DNA of 64,000 nucleotides from Haloplanus sp. HW8-1 (GTDB taxonomy: Archaea > Halobacteriota > Halobacteria > Halobacteriales > Haloferacaceae), in contig NZ_CP098518.1 in assembly GCF_023703795.1 (NCBI RefSeq), forward strand, positions 1,550,001 through 1,614,000, read 5' to 3'. This document shows, piece after piece, positions 35,949 to 43,706 of the stretch; positions within the stretch are counted from its first letter, which is position 1; every line of letters begins with the position of its first letter. The notes below the pieces were generated by a model, which saw only the letters and a list, made by a program, of their open reading frames with translations, did not search any database and had not been told where the DNA came from. A program made the translations under genes and the position numbers.

Positions 35949-36086
35949 TCACGCGGCGGGGGTCGGGGACGGGGCCCTCACCGGCCGCTACCCGGATCAG
36001 CCGAACGCCCGACACACTACGCTAGTCAGTCTGGACGGTCCGGCGTCAGTCGCACGCAGTCCGTCGAAAAAGTCGGGCGTCGGGAC

Positions 36087-36731
36087 TCAGTCCTCGTCGA
36101 CGGCGATGTCGTCCTCGTCGACGTCGACGGCCGCCTCCTCCTCGGCGGCGACCTCTTCGGGTCGCGCTTCGAGGGTGAGTTTCTGAACCTCGACCCGCCG
36201 AAGCGGGTAGATGGTCTTCGCCTCGCCGTAGATGGCCGAGGAGAGGCGCCCCTCGACACAGCTCTCGACGAAGGACTCGAAGCCGCGCTCGGCGGCCGCT
36301 TCCTCGACGAGGTCGATCATGACCCGCCGGATGGCCTGCTCTTGGCTGCGGTCGGCCTTCTTCGTCGTGAACGCGACGGGCTGGACGCGGACGCGGTAGT
36401 CGTCCGTCGTCAGGACCGTCACGGTCGCGTCGACCTTCGAGGCGCCGCGACGCACGAGGCTCCGCAGGTAGTCCCGCGTGAGTTCGTGTTTGACGAACTC
36501 CGTGTAGGCGGAGTCCGATCCCACGTCCGTGATCTTGAACGTGAGTTTGGTGTTGTTCGCCCCGGCGTCGTCGGTGAGGTCGCCGAGGGTCGTCTCGATG
36601 GTTCGTCCGATGATCTTCTCCGGTTCGTCGGCAACCGTCTGGCCGAGTTCCGCCCGGTCGTACTGCTCCGGGGCGAAGACCGTATACCAGCGCTTGCCGC
36701 GTTTCTGCTTGGATACTGAGCGTTCACTCAT
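36087..36731 (-). CDS. rps3ae: 30S ribosomal protein S3Ae (eS1)
   Basis: 214 aa. Typical S3Ae N-terminus (RGKRWYTVFAPEQY) and central RRMRRV-type block replaced here by RRVMIDLVEEAAAERGF. The acidic C-terminal tail (EEVAAEEEAAVDVDEDD) is a haloarchaeal feature. It is an archaeal/eukaryotic small-subunit protein. It overlaps the Pcc1 stop by 8 bp and is the last gene of the S15-RecJ-Pcc1-S3Ae operon. Confidence 0.97.
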   Translation of the reverse strand: MSERSVSKQKRGKRWYTVFAPEQYDRAELGQTVADEPEKIIGRTIETTLGDLTDDAGANNTKLTFKITDVGSDSAYTEFVKHELTRDYLRSLVRRGASKVDATVTVLTTDDYRVRVQPVAFTTKKADRSQEQAIRRVMIDLVEEAAAERGFESFVESCVEGRLSSAIYGEAKTIYPLRRVEVQKLTLEARPEEVAAEEEAAVDVDEDDIAVDED

Positions 36732-36966
36732 GGTTGTGTCTGTGTTCGCGTGCCGTTCGTGCGACGGTCTCCGCGACCGTCAGGTTCACCACGTAGTCGT
36801 CCACGGTCGACTGCAGTCCGCCCACAGTCTCGCGTTCGACGGTCGTGCGGACGACGTCGTCCGCCACGTCGGTCGCCATCGACGGCGTGTTGTCCGGCCG
36901 GAGCGCGGCCGCCACCGTCGACGCGTCGTCGTGTGTCGTCTCTACGCAGGCGCGTCTTTCGCTCAT
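36724..36966 (-). CDS. pcc1: KEOPS complex subunit Pcc1
   Basis: 80 aa. Small Pcc1/CTAG fold: an N-terminal strand (RRACVETTHDDASTVAAAL) and the C-terminal helix with ETVARTAREHRHNH. Pcc1 is the dimerisation subunit of the KEOPS complex that makes t6A on tRNA. It overlaps the RecJ-like gene upstream and S3Ae downstream, the order commonly found in haloarchaea. Confidence 0.88.
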   Translation of the reverse strand: MSERRACVETTHDDASTVAAALRPDNTPSMATDVADDVVRTTVERETVGGLQSTVDDYVVNLTVAETVARTAREHRHNHE

Positions 36967-38114
36967 AGCGCCTCCCTGAACGCCGTGATCAACCGCGATA
37001 CCTCCACTGTGTCGTCGAACGTCGCCGTCGCCCGCCGGGGACCACCCCTGCTTTGCCCGTCCGCGTCGACCGACCGACGCGCCTCGGCCATCGTCCGGCC
37101 GAGAGCCACGCCGCTCGTGCTCGCCGCCGCGGCTGCGTCGTCCGCGACCACCAACACGACGGGCTCCGGGGACCGAAAGTCCCGACAGAGCCTCGCGATC
37201 GTGCCGAGCCGCCCCGGGTCCTCGTCCGCGACGCGTGCGACGAAGACGCCGTCGTACCGACCCGTCGTCGCGTCCGCGAGCGCGGTGTGAGTCCCGGTCG
37301 CGTGGGCCCGCCAGGCGTCGAGGACGGCCGACCGTCGCTCCGCGCCGTCGCGGATGGCGAGGGCGACGCCCGCCCCCGGTTGCTCCCGGGCCGCTGCGTC
37401 GAGGACGTCGCCGAACCCCTCGACGGTCGCGAACCGGCCGTCGGGGATCGCGTGCGGACGGAGTGCCCGCTCGACCGCCTCGGCGGCCCGCGACGACGAC
37501 GACGTCGAGGCCTCGATTGCCAGCCACGACGCGAGTCGCCGGTGGCCTTCGTCGCTCGGCTCGACCGACACGCCGAGAGCCGCGAGCGTCTCCTCGGCCA
37601 GTTCGGGATCACCCGACTGCGGCGCATGCACCAGCGTCGAGTGGGCGAGACCCTCGGCCAGGTCGGCCGTTGGGATGGCCACGCCCGGTCGCCGGTCGAT
37701 CGTCCTCCGGCGTGCCGCTGCCTCCAGCAGCGACGCCGCGTCGCCGACGGGACGATCCGCAGCGGCCACGCCGGCCAGCGCGAGCACCGGATCGGGGTCG
37801 ACGCCGAGTTCGCGTGCCGTCTCGGCGGCCGCGGCGCTCGCCGGCCGCCGGTGGCCGGCCAGCGCGAGGTCGCCGCCCGTCACGCCGAGGCCGACGACGA
37901 GGTCGTCGCCGTCGCCGGGCAGCGGATCGGGGACCGGATCGACGCGGATCTGGAAGGGGGTGGATCGTTCCCTGAGCGCCCGCGCGAGGACGCCACTGGC
38001 GGCCAGCGAGTCACCGTTCGCGGCCGAGACGACCCCGACGAACGGGGCCTCGCGGAGCGCGGCGGCGAGTTCGCCGGCGTCGGCGTCCTCGACGGTTTCG
38101 GGCGCGGTGGACAT
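36963..38114 (-). CDS. RecJ-like DHH-family protein with degenerate catalytic motifs
   Basis: 383 aa. It occupies the place of the RecJ-like (DHH) exonuclease between S15 and Pcc1, and its alternating Val/Ala strands fit a DHH/DHHA1 fold. The classical DHH active-site residues are not evident: the position expected for the first Asp motif reads ANGDSLAASGVLA, and no DHH triplet occurs. It may be a structural GINS-associated partner rather than a nuclease. The strongest evidence is genomic position; the sequence itself is divergent. Confidence 0.7.
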   Translation of the reverse strand: MSTAPETVEDADAGELAAALREAPFVGVVSAANGDSLAASGVLARALRERSTPFQIRVDPVPDPLPGDGDDLVVGLGVTGGDLALAGHRRPASAAAAETARELGVDPDPVLALAGVAAADRPVGDAASLLEAAARRRTIDRRPGVAIPTADLAEGLAHSTLVHAPQSGDPELAEETLAALGVSVEPSDEGHRRLASWLAIEASTSSSSRAAEAVERALRPHAIPDGRFATVEGFGDVLDAAAREQPGAGVALAIRDGAERRSAVLDAWRAHATGTHTALADATTGRYDGVFVARVADEDPGRLGTIARLCRDFRSPEPVVLVVADDAAAAASTSGVALGRTMAEARRSVDADGQSRGGPRRATATFDDTVEVSRLITAFREAL

Positions 38115-38582
38115 CTACTCCTCCAGCAGGTCGACGGCGACGTCGTAGCTGTAGGTGAACTCCGCGTCGAGTTCGTCGCCCCGGTAGTAGTCCACCAGCC
38201 GGCGAATCTTCGACTCCGTGTTCTGGAGCGCGCGCTTGTTCTGGTGGTCCTGCGGGTTTTCTGCCATGTGCTCGCGCAGACCGATCGCCCGCTCCATCAG
38301 GTTCCGCAGATCCTCCGGTAGGTCCGGGGCGGCGTCGTGGGCCTCGAGGATCTCCGTGATCTTCTGTCCCGTCGCTAGCTTCACGTCGGGGATCGGCGTG
38401 CCCTTCACGCCCTCGTCACGCAGTTTCATCCCGATGACGCTCGGGTCGTGACCCTGCTCGGCGAGTTCGACCACGCGTGCTTCGATCTCCGATTCGTCTA
38501 CGTCGCTCCACTCCGGGGGTTCGTCTGCCACCGGCTTGTCCGAACCGGACGAGCCTCGGCGGCGGGTGTGCATTCGTGCCAT
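38115..38582 (-). CDS. rps15: 30S ribosomal protein S15
   Basis: 155 aa. Archaeal-type S15 with an N-terminal basic extension (MARMHTRRRGSSGSDKP), the WSDVDESEIEARVVELAEQG block, and the rRNA-binding helices around LRNLMERAIGLREHM and KRALQNTESKIRRLVDYYR. It heads the four-gene informational operon. The next gene starts 1 bp past its stop. Confidence 0.97.
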   Translation of the reverse strand: MARMHTRRRGSSGSDKPVADEPPEWSDVDESEIEARVVELAEQGHDPSVIGMKLRDEGVKGTPIPDVKLATGQKITEILEAHDAAPDLPEDLRNLMERAIGLREHMAENPQDHQNKRALQNTESKIRRLVDYYRGDELDAEFTYSYDVAVDLLEE

Positions 38583-38948
38583 AGATCGATTGGAACCGCA
38601 CAGACCGCAGAAGCGAATCCGCGACCGACGGCTGTCGGCCGCGCACTACCGCAATCCCAAGCCCGAAGGCGAGTCGGATTTGCGGTCGTGCTGTTCCCGT
38701 CGAGACCAACGCGCTCCACCACTAAACCGTTTCGAATCCGACACGCGGCGGCGAGCCGTGGCGCGTGTGAGACGATGCCGAGGTGGCCCACGTTACCTCC
38801 TCGGCGCGTTCGGCGAGGATGGTCACGACGAAGTCGATCGCCCCTGGTCGCCGAGACCACGGTGGGATCAACGGGAGCGGCCGACGACGAGTCGAGAGCC
38901 GATTCGAAGCCCTTATTACTCGTACCGCGGTACGGATCGGTGCGTCGC
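38583..38948. other. Intergenic region between rps15 and tRNA-Ala
   Basis: 366 bp. It must hold the divergent promoters of the S15 operon (minus) and tRNA-Ala (plus). A CCCTTATTACT-type A/T patch at about 38910-38920 is a plausible tRNA promoter. I see no ORF with haloarchaeal character. Confidence 0.5.
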
Positions 38949-39020
38949 GGGCTCGTAGATCAGGGGTAGATCACTCCCTTGGCATGGGAGAGGCCCCGGG
39001 TTCAAATCCCGGCGAGTCCA
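38949..39020 (+). tRNA. tRNA-Ala (GGC)
   Basis: 72 nt cloverleaf. The acceptor stem GGGCTCG pairs with CGAGTCC (one G-T pair) and the discriminator is A. D-arm GATC/GATC, anticodon stem CTCCC/GGGAG with loop TTGGCAT and anticodon GGC at 38981-38983. T-arm CCGGG/CCCGG around TTCAAAT. No intron and CCA is not encoded. Its 3' end is duplicated at 39153-39166 at the edge of an accessory island. Confidence 0.95.
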
Positions 39021-39408
39021 CTCACTTCTTCGCTCACTCCGTTCGCTCAGTCGTTCGTTCCCTCCCCGTAGTCCCCCTCGCCCCCTGTGGTCGTCGCCGG
39101 CGCTCCGCGCCGGCTGCCCGGGGGATCTCCGATCCCTCGCTGCTCGCGGGACTCCCGGCGAGTCCATAGATTTCTCAGGATTCGTTGAATTCAGACGGAA
39201 CCATCGCCGGTCGCCACTTGCGGAACCACGAGTAGGGCCATGCGATACTGATTACCGGCAAACATTTGAGATCGGATTTGCTACTTGCTCGGTAGTCGAC
39301 ACGGCGTCGGCTCCTGATTAGGTTGATACTATTCTACATTGCACCGTTTTTCTCCCACTCCTCGGAGTTGACGACAGTTTGATACGGTTTGGGAAAGGGC
39401 TGGTTTCC
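39021..39408. other. Gene-free left edge of accessory island 1
   Basis: 388 bp. The first 130 bases contain a haloarchaeal spacer palindrome (TTCGCTCACTCCGTTCGCTC) and a GC-rich hairpin (CCGGCGCTCCGCGCCGG). A copy of the tRNA-Ala 3' end follows, and from about 39167 the composition turns A/T-richer. No gene is evident. Confidence 0.6.
39153..39166 (+). repeat. Direct repeat of the tRNA-Ala 3' end (attachment-site-like)
   Basis: TCCCGGCGAGTCCA is identical to 39007-39020, the last 14 bases of tRNA-Ala. Such duplications are left by tyrosine-recombinase elements that integrate into tRNA genes. Base composition changes just past this copy. Confidence 0.75.
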
Positions 39409-39831
39409 ATGAACGCGCCGCCCGATGGCATTTCGGTCGGAACCCGCCTCACAAAAGAAGACATTGAAGAGGCGTTTGAGACAGGGTTCGGATACCGAAT
39501 CTCCGGCATCAATCCGCGGCGGGACAATCAAGATAGACGCTACGTATTGGTATTCGCAAACGAGGACGGACCCTACGACGACTCCGTAACGCAGGGCCGG
39601 TTCGAGTACGTCGGAGAGGGACTGACCGGCGACCAGAGCGAAACGTCGCCCGATAATTCCACCCTCATCGACGCCATCGGCGGAGGCATCCCCGTCCATT
39701 TCTTCTACCGATCCGAGAGCGACGGCAGGTGGGAGTATCGGAGGTTAGTTGACGTGTTGGACTACGATTTTGTGGAGCGGGACGGTCGGGATGTTCTTGT
39801 GTTCGGCTCTGATGGGATGAAAGCCTGCTAA
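39409..39831 (+). pseudogene. N-terminal part of an SRA-HNH restriction endonuclease, cut by a transposon
   Basis: The first 132 codons (39409-39805) encode an SRA/YDG-like domain: GYRISGINPRRDNQDRRYVL, FEYVGEGLTGDQ, NSTLIDAIGGGIPVHFFYRS. SRA domains flip out modified cytosine. At 39805 the frame passes into transposon DNA and stops eight codons later. The same 10 bp (CTTGTGTTCG) recur at 42930-42939 in the reading frame of the HNH gene. Joining the two gives one 385-residue open frame. It was probably a modification-dependent (McrA-like) restriction enzyme. Confidence 0.85.
39796..39805 (+). repeat. Left target-site duplication of the transposon
   Basis: CTTGTGTTCG, identical to 42930-42939. 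Reads Leu-Val-Phe in the SRA frame and the same in the HNH frame. The bases on either side differ, so the duplication is exactly 10 bp. Confidence 0.8.
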
Positions 39832-39840
39832 GTCCCCAGC

Positions 39841-40007
39841 GTGCGTGAAGAGGTACTGGGGTGGTCAAAGGCCGATGATTCAACAGCGTCAGAGAACGCG
39901 TGGCTCTGATTGGCCTACCTGCCAAGGACGCACTATCATGGGAGGCCGCCCGGATGCTAGCGGCATCCGGGCGGCGAGCCCGAATAGGTGTGGCTCCCTT
40001 CACGCAC
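39841..40007 (+). ncRNA. Candidate bridge RNA (seekRNA) of the IS110 element
   Basis: The 167-base non-coding region before the transposase is closed by a perfect 10-bp stem (GTGCGTGAAG at 39841-39850 with CTTCACGCAC at 39998-40007). Inside are an outer AGGTA/TACCT and GGCC/GGCC arm and a 13-bp hairpin (39945-39957 with 39963-39975). IS110 transposases are guided by such structured RNAs that pair with donor and target DNA. Structure is seen directly; function is inferred. Confidence 0.6.
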
Positions 40008-40026
40008 TTCCCACTCCAGAGGAACC

Positions 40027-41034
40027 ATGTACTACCTCGGAATCGACCTTCATAAAGATGAGTCGCACGTCGCTGTTTTGGACGACGATGCCGAGGTCGT
40101 CGAAGAGATTCGCGTCAAAAACGCGAATCTCGACGACGTTGCCGAAGAATACGCTGGAGCCAAAGCGGCGCTCGAAGCAACCAGCAACTACTACACGGTC
40201 TACGACACCCTCGACGAACACCTCGACGTGGTTGTCGCAGATCCCACACAAACCAAGGCGATCGGCTATGCTGAGGTGAAAAACGACCGGCTCGACGCGA
40301 AGTTGCTCGCGCAACTTCGCCGAGCCGGCATGATCGCTGAGAGTTACGTTCCGTCCGAAGAGCTCCGGGAGCGCCGCGCACTTGTGCGCGGCCGGAAGCG
40401 ATTGGTCGAAAAGCGCACGGACTTCAAAAACGAAGTCCACGCCCTGCTCGACAAACACGGGATCACCTACGACTGGGATCCGTTCAGCGTGAACGGGCGA
40501 GAAATCCTCGCCGGCGAGGATTTCTCGCTCGGTGTGGTCGGCGATCAGCTGATGGAGTCGTTCCTCTCGATCATCGACGAGTTAACCAGTCAAATCGAGG
40601 AACTCGAAACGTTGATCGAGGAAACCGCTGCGTCTCTCGAGGAGACGCAGCTGTTGATGACGATTCCGGGCGTGAGTTTCTACTCGTCGCTGCTGATCAC
40701 CTCGGAGATCGGTGAGATCGACCGATTCGACGAGGCGAAGCAGGTGGTGAGTTACGCGGGATTGGATCCGGTCGTCCGCGAGTCAGGCGACTCGCGGACG
40801 GAAGGATCAATCTCGAAGCGCGGAAGTGGAGACTTACGCTGGATCCTCGTTCAGTGTGTTCAAACGGCGGTTCACCGGTGTAACGATCCGTATCTTGGAC
40901 GGTTTTACGCTCGGTTGAAACAGCGGAAGAACCACCAGATAGCGATTGTCGCAACGGCGCGAAAACTGCTCGTGTCGATCTTCCATATGCTGGAGCGTGA
41001 GGAGGTGTACGATCCACCAGAGGTGAGTGCCTGA
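40027..41034 (+). CDS. IS110-family transposase (RNA-guided DEDD recombinase)
   Basis: 335 aa. N-terminal RuvC-like domain with YYLGIDLHKDESHVAVLD (first acidic residue about 6), ALEATSNYYTVYD and KNDRLDAKLLAQL (final acidic residues). The C-terminal Transposase_20 domain has the helix-hairpin region MTIPGVSFYSSLLI and the serine-containing block EGSISKRGSGDLRWILV. It appears intact. The protein excises and integrates the IS as a circle, guided by its bridge RNA. Followed by a strong hairpin at 41035. Confidence 0.93.
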   Translation: MYYLGIDLHKDESHVAVLDDDAEVVEEIRVKNANLDDVAEEYAGAKAALEATSNYYTVYDTLDEHLDVVVADPTQTKAIGYAEVKNDRLDAKLLAQLRRAGMIAESYVPSEELRERRALVRGRKRLVEKRTDFKNEVHALLDKHGITYDWDPFSVNGREILAGEDFSLGVVGDQLMESFLSIIDELTSQIEELETLIEETAASLEETQLLMTIPGVSFYSSLLITSEIGEIDRFDEAKQVVSYAGLDPVVRESGDSRTEGSISKRGSGDLRWILVQCVQTAVHRCNDPYLGRFYARLKQRKNHQIAIVATARKLLVSIFHMLEREEVYDPPEVSA

Positions 41035-41055
41035 GGGCCGCCGAGCCGGCGGCCC
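41035..41055 (+). terminator. GC hairpin after the IS110 transposase
   Basis: GGGCCGCC-GAGCC-GGCGGCCC, a perfect 8-bp stem beginning directly after the stop codon. No T-run follows, so it may stabilise the mRNA 3' end or belong to the element's end structure rather than terminate transcription. Confidence 0.45.
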
Positions 41056-41382
41056 TCATCGGGCGGTCGCAGCGGGTGTGAGCCACAGCTAACGCGTTCA
41101 CGTTCTGACCGCCTGCCGGCTGGTTCCTGAGCCATCACCGTTCCTGCTTGTAATTTTCTCTCGTGACCAAGCTCGGCATCGATCCCGGCGAAAAATATAG
41201 TATCGCAGACGTGGTTTGTTGAGCTAGCAGGCTTTCATAGGTGTTGAAATCCTATTGGTTCGACACCTTTTCCACTGAAACAGCTGTTAGGTAGGACTGC
41301 GTACTGATTTCACATATTCATCAGCTAAGAATATCTTGAAGCGGGGATTTTATGCTTTTTCACTCGTGGGATATCCAATACA

Positions 41383-42042
41383 ATGAAACGTCGGGCAATA
41401 CTCGGACTTTTCGGTTCCGCTTTTTCGGGAATAGTCGCTGGATGTAGTTCTAACAACGAGCCGAGCGGATCGTCGGATAACACCCCGACACAAACCACTA
41501 TTTCTACGCCTACAAATAGCCCAACGGCCACACCGACACCGACTGCCACACCGACACCGACTGCCACACCGACACCGACTGCCACACCGACTGCCACACC
41601 CACACCAAGTACTGAGTTAGAAGAGGACTCACTAGTAGAGTACCGAGCCGGGGATGAGGACTTCGAAAGCGCGAGTCGATCAGGGGAGACCGCCAGTCGA
41701 TTGTACGGCGAAGAGGGGTATAAGGAAGCGGAAGAAGAGTTCAGCCACACGGTTGAGAGGGCAGAGGCAGCAATTGACCATTTCAATCAAGCAGCGGATC
41801 TCGCATCAGAAACAAACCACTCAGAAGCATACAACTTGGCGGATGAGGCAGCGACATACGTTACCGAATACTGGGTGAGATGGGCCGAAAAAGGGATTGA
41901 GGCAGCGCAGGCGGCACAGGATGAACGCTTTGATGATGCCGAAGAACATGCAGCAGAAGCGGCGTCGATTTCAGATGCCTCTGAAGATGCTGCGGTCGAG
42001 ATAACTGCGATTGATGAGTACAGAGAAGCACTCGGTCTTTGA
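41383..42042 (+). CDS. Passenger lipoprotein of the transposon
   Basis: 219 aa. Lipobox VAGCSSNN (Cys about 21), a Thr/Pro-rich stalk with TPTPTA repeats (about residues 43-77) and an alpha-helical, acidic, Ala/Glu-rich domain (80-219). The body has several helices of the AxxAxxEAxxHxxxA type resembling DUF4398/haloarchaeal surface proteins, but I do not recognise a family. It lies between the IS110 element and the IS5 transposase and converges on the latter with 14 bp between stops. Confidence 0.75.
   Translation: MKRRAILGLFGSAFSGIVAGCSSNNEPSGSSDNTPTQTTISTPTNSPTATPTPTATPTPTATPTPTATPTATPTPSTELEEDSLVEYRAGDEDFESASRSGETASRLYGEEGYKEAEEEFSHTVERAEAAIDHFNQAADLASETNHSEAYNLADEAATYVTEYWVRWAEKGIEAAQAAQDERFDDAEEHAAEAASISDASEDAAVEITAIDEYREALGL
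41529..41606 (+). repeat. 18-bp tandem repeat in the lipoprotein stalk
   Basis: A unit like CACACCGACACCGACTGC is repeated about four times with the last copies shortened. Each unit adds TPTPTA to the protein, so copy-number changes keep the frame. Likely a glycosylated spacer of variable length. Confidence 0.7.
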
Positions 42043-42056
42043 ACTATATTGAACGT

Positions 42057-42878
42057 TCAGAGCGCCTTGTCGATGTTATGAGTGAGACAGCCGACAACGA
42101 GTTCACGAAACTGCTTCCACCAACGTCGTGAGCGGACGAATGCGCCATATTTCCGTTTAATACGAGAGTTCACCGTCTCGTTCTGACTCCGTTGCCCGTA
42201 GATGTCGGCGTCCAGCCGAGCGTTCCACGCCTTGTGGAGCGGCGAAAATTCTCGATGTTTGATGACCGGACGAATACCATCTTCACGAGCTAACGTGCGA
42301 ATCTTCTGGTCGTCGTATCCCTTGTCACCGAGGAGAATCGCTACTTCATCGGTATTCCGCTGGATGAGCGACGGCGCGATCTGTGAGTCGTGCTTTCTGG
42401 TCGTAGTCACGTGTAAGTCGATGATTGCGTTCACTCTCGTGTCCACGAGAAGTGTAACTTTCAACTGTTGAATCGTCAGCTTCGTTCGTTTCGTGTAGTG
42501 TTTCGAGGCGTGACTGCGGTCGAATCCAGAGGCGTCAATCCCGACGACACCGTTGGTCGGGAGAAGCGTGACTGAGAGATTGAGAAGAACCCGCCAAACA
42601 GCCATACCAAGGCGGTTAAACGCCTTACACAATGTCGAAGGAGACGGGAGTTCCTCAAGATCGATGGCTTTCCGAATGCGGGGCATCTCGATGAGTTCGT
42701 CGAGAAGCGTCCGGTACGTCGTATTCTTCCGCACTTTGAGACAGAGCAGAACGATGTGCTGGTGGAGTGTGTACCGGCGTTTAGAGAACTTCGAGGAGTA
42801 TCGAGTGACAGCTCGCCGAGCCAAGTGCATCGCTTGCTCAACAAACCGGAGTAACCGCGACTTCGGGAGGGCATCCAT
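42057..42878 (-). CDS. IS5-family transposase
   Basis: 273 aa and apparently intact. DDE catalytic residues: Asp in GIDASGFDRSHA (about residues 114-125), Asp in LLGDKGYDDQK (about 195-205) and Glu in QRSQNETVNSRIKRKYG (about 233-249). The basic, helical N-terminus binds the terminal repeats. The start lies close to the right end of the transposon, as expected for IS5 elements. It should mobilise the whole 3.1-kb unit. Confidence 0.93.
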   Translation of the reverse strand: MDALPKSRLLRFVEQAMHLARRAVTRYSSKFSKRRYTLHQHIVLLCLKVRKNTTYRTLLDELIEMPRIRKAIDLEELPSPSTLCKAFNRLGMAVWRVLLNLSVTLLPTNGVVGIDASGFDRSHASKHYTKRTKLTIQQLKVTLLVDTRVNAIIDLHVTTTRKHDSQIAPSLIQRNTDEVAILLGDKGYDDQKIRTLAREDGIRPVIKHREFSPLHKAWNARLDADIYGQRSQNETVNSRIKRKYGAFVRSRRWWKQFRELVVGCLTHNIDKAL

Positions 42879-42929
42879 TCGGTCAGACTACTAGACGAAC
42901 CTGTAAGTCTCTGAGGATTTCAACAGAGC

Positions 42930-42939
42930 CTTGTGTTCG
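42930..42939 (+). repeat. Right target-site duplication of the transposon
   Basis: CTTGTGTTCG, the second copy of 39796-39805. It leads directly into the HNH coding sequence in frame. Confidence 0.8.
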
Positions 42940-42941
42940 CA

Positions 42942-43700
42942 ATGGAACATCGGGACATCGGGATGACACGCGGTGCCGAAGACTGGCTTGATGCCGTAAG
43001 AAAGGAACTTGCACAGTATCAGGAACAGAACGATGAACGAGTCGTCCATCTCGGAGAGATCTACGACTTCTCGGAGCAACGACTGGTATCGAAGTTTCCG
43101 GAAAACGACCATGTGAGGGCAAAGATCAGGCAAATGCTTCAGCGACTGCGTGATAGGGGGGAAGTCGATTTTCTGGACGAAGATGGGACCTACCGAATCA
43201 ACGACTTGGACCTCAACGACGAAATCGACCGGGAGAGTTCGGAAGCCGATGAGTCACGTACACCGGACCCCGATTCGGAACCGCAACTGACCGAAGATGA
43301 AGAACGTTTTACGGAAACTCTCCGTCGGGCACGCGATTCCGATTTCATCGAGGCTGTCAGAGAAGCGTACAATCGGACCTGCGTAGTCTGTGGCAGTAGC
43401 CGAGAGACTCCCGACGGACAGCCCGAAGTCGAAGCCGCCCACATCTATCCGAAATCAGAGGGCGGTGCGGACGACGTTCGTAACGGCGTCGCTCTGTGCC
43501 GACTCCACCATTGGGCGTTCGACACCGGCTGGCTCGCGTTTACTGACGACCACGAGGTTCTGGTGAAGGATGTACCCGAACGCGAAGGGTACTACGAGTT
43601 CAAGCAGTTAGAAGGGAACTCGCTGGTGCTTCCCGAGGAGGGTGGCGTGGAACCCCACCCGACGTATCTACAAGAACACCGCGAACTGCACGGGTTTTGA
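42942..43700 (+). pseudogene. C-terminal part of the SRA-HNH restriction endonuclease (wHTH + HNH)
   Basis: 252 codons open from the ATG at 42942 (another ATG at 42963). Residues 20-90 form a winged-helix-like domain (VRAKIRQMLQRLRDRGEVDFL). The HNH domain contains CVVCGSSRET, VEAAHIYPKSEGGADD and VALCRLHHWAFDTGWL, with all zinc and catalytic His residues in place. The frame extends upstream through the target duplication and joins the SRA domain once the transposon is removed. This part could still be translated alone, but without its modified-base reader. Confidence 0.8.
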
Positions 43701-43706
43701 CCGCCG

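Larger units (their letters stand above)
39817..41238 (+). mobile_element. IS110-family element, IS1111-like, nested in the transposon
   Basis: A complete IS110 transposase is bracketed by a perfect 14-bp inverted repeat (39817-39830 and 41225-41238, ATGAAAGCCTGCTA). The transposase lies about 195 bp from each repeat. Subterminal inverted repeats are a feature of the IS1111 group. The exact ends cannot be fixed without an empty site. Confidence 0.65.
39806..42929. mobile_element. 3.1-kb IS5-type transposon with cargo and a nested IS110
   Basis: The ends begin GCTCTGATGGGAT (left) and GCTCTGTTGAAAT (right, inverted), matching at 10 of 13 positions. It is flanked by the 10-bp target duplication. 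Inside are an IS110/IS1111 element, a lipoprotein gene and an IS5-family transposase whose start lies 51 bp from the right end. The internal motif TGTTGAAATCCT at 41242-41253 repeats the right subterminal sequence (42914-42925, inverted). It may mark an older left end. Confidence 0.75.

Noticed and set aside
39817-41238. 14-bp inverted repeat as the ends of an independent IS5-type element
   Set aside because: No target duplication flanks it, and it frames an IS110 transposase, so IS1111-type subterminal repeats explain it better.
41509-41610. Tandem repeats that might suggest a CRISPR array
   Set aside because: The 18-bp units are contiguous, without spacers, and code for a Thr/Pro stalk. 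No cas gene is in the window.
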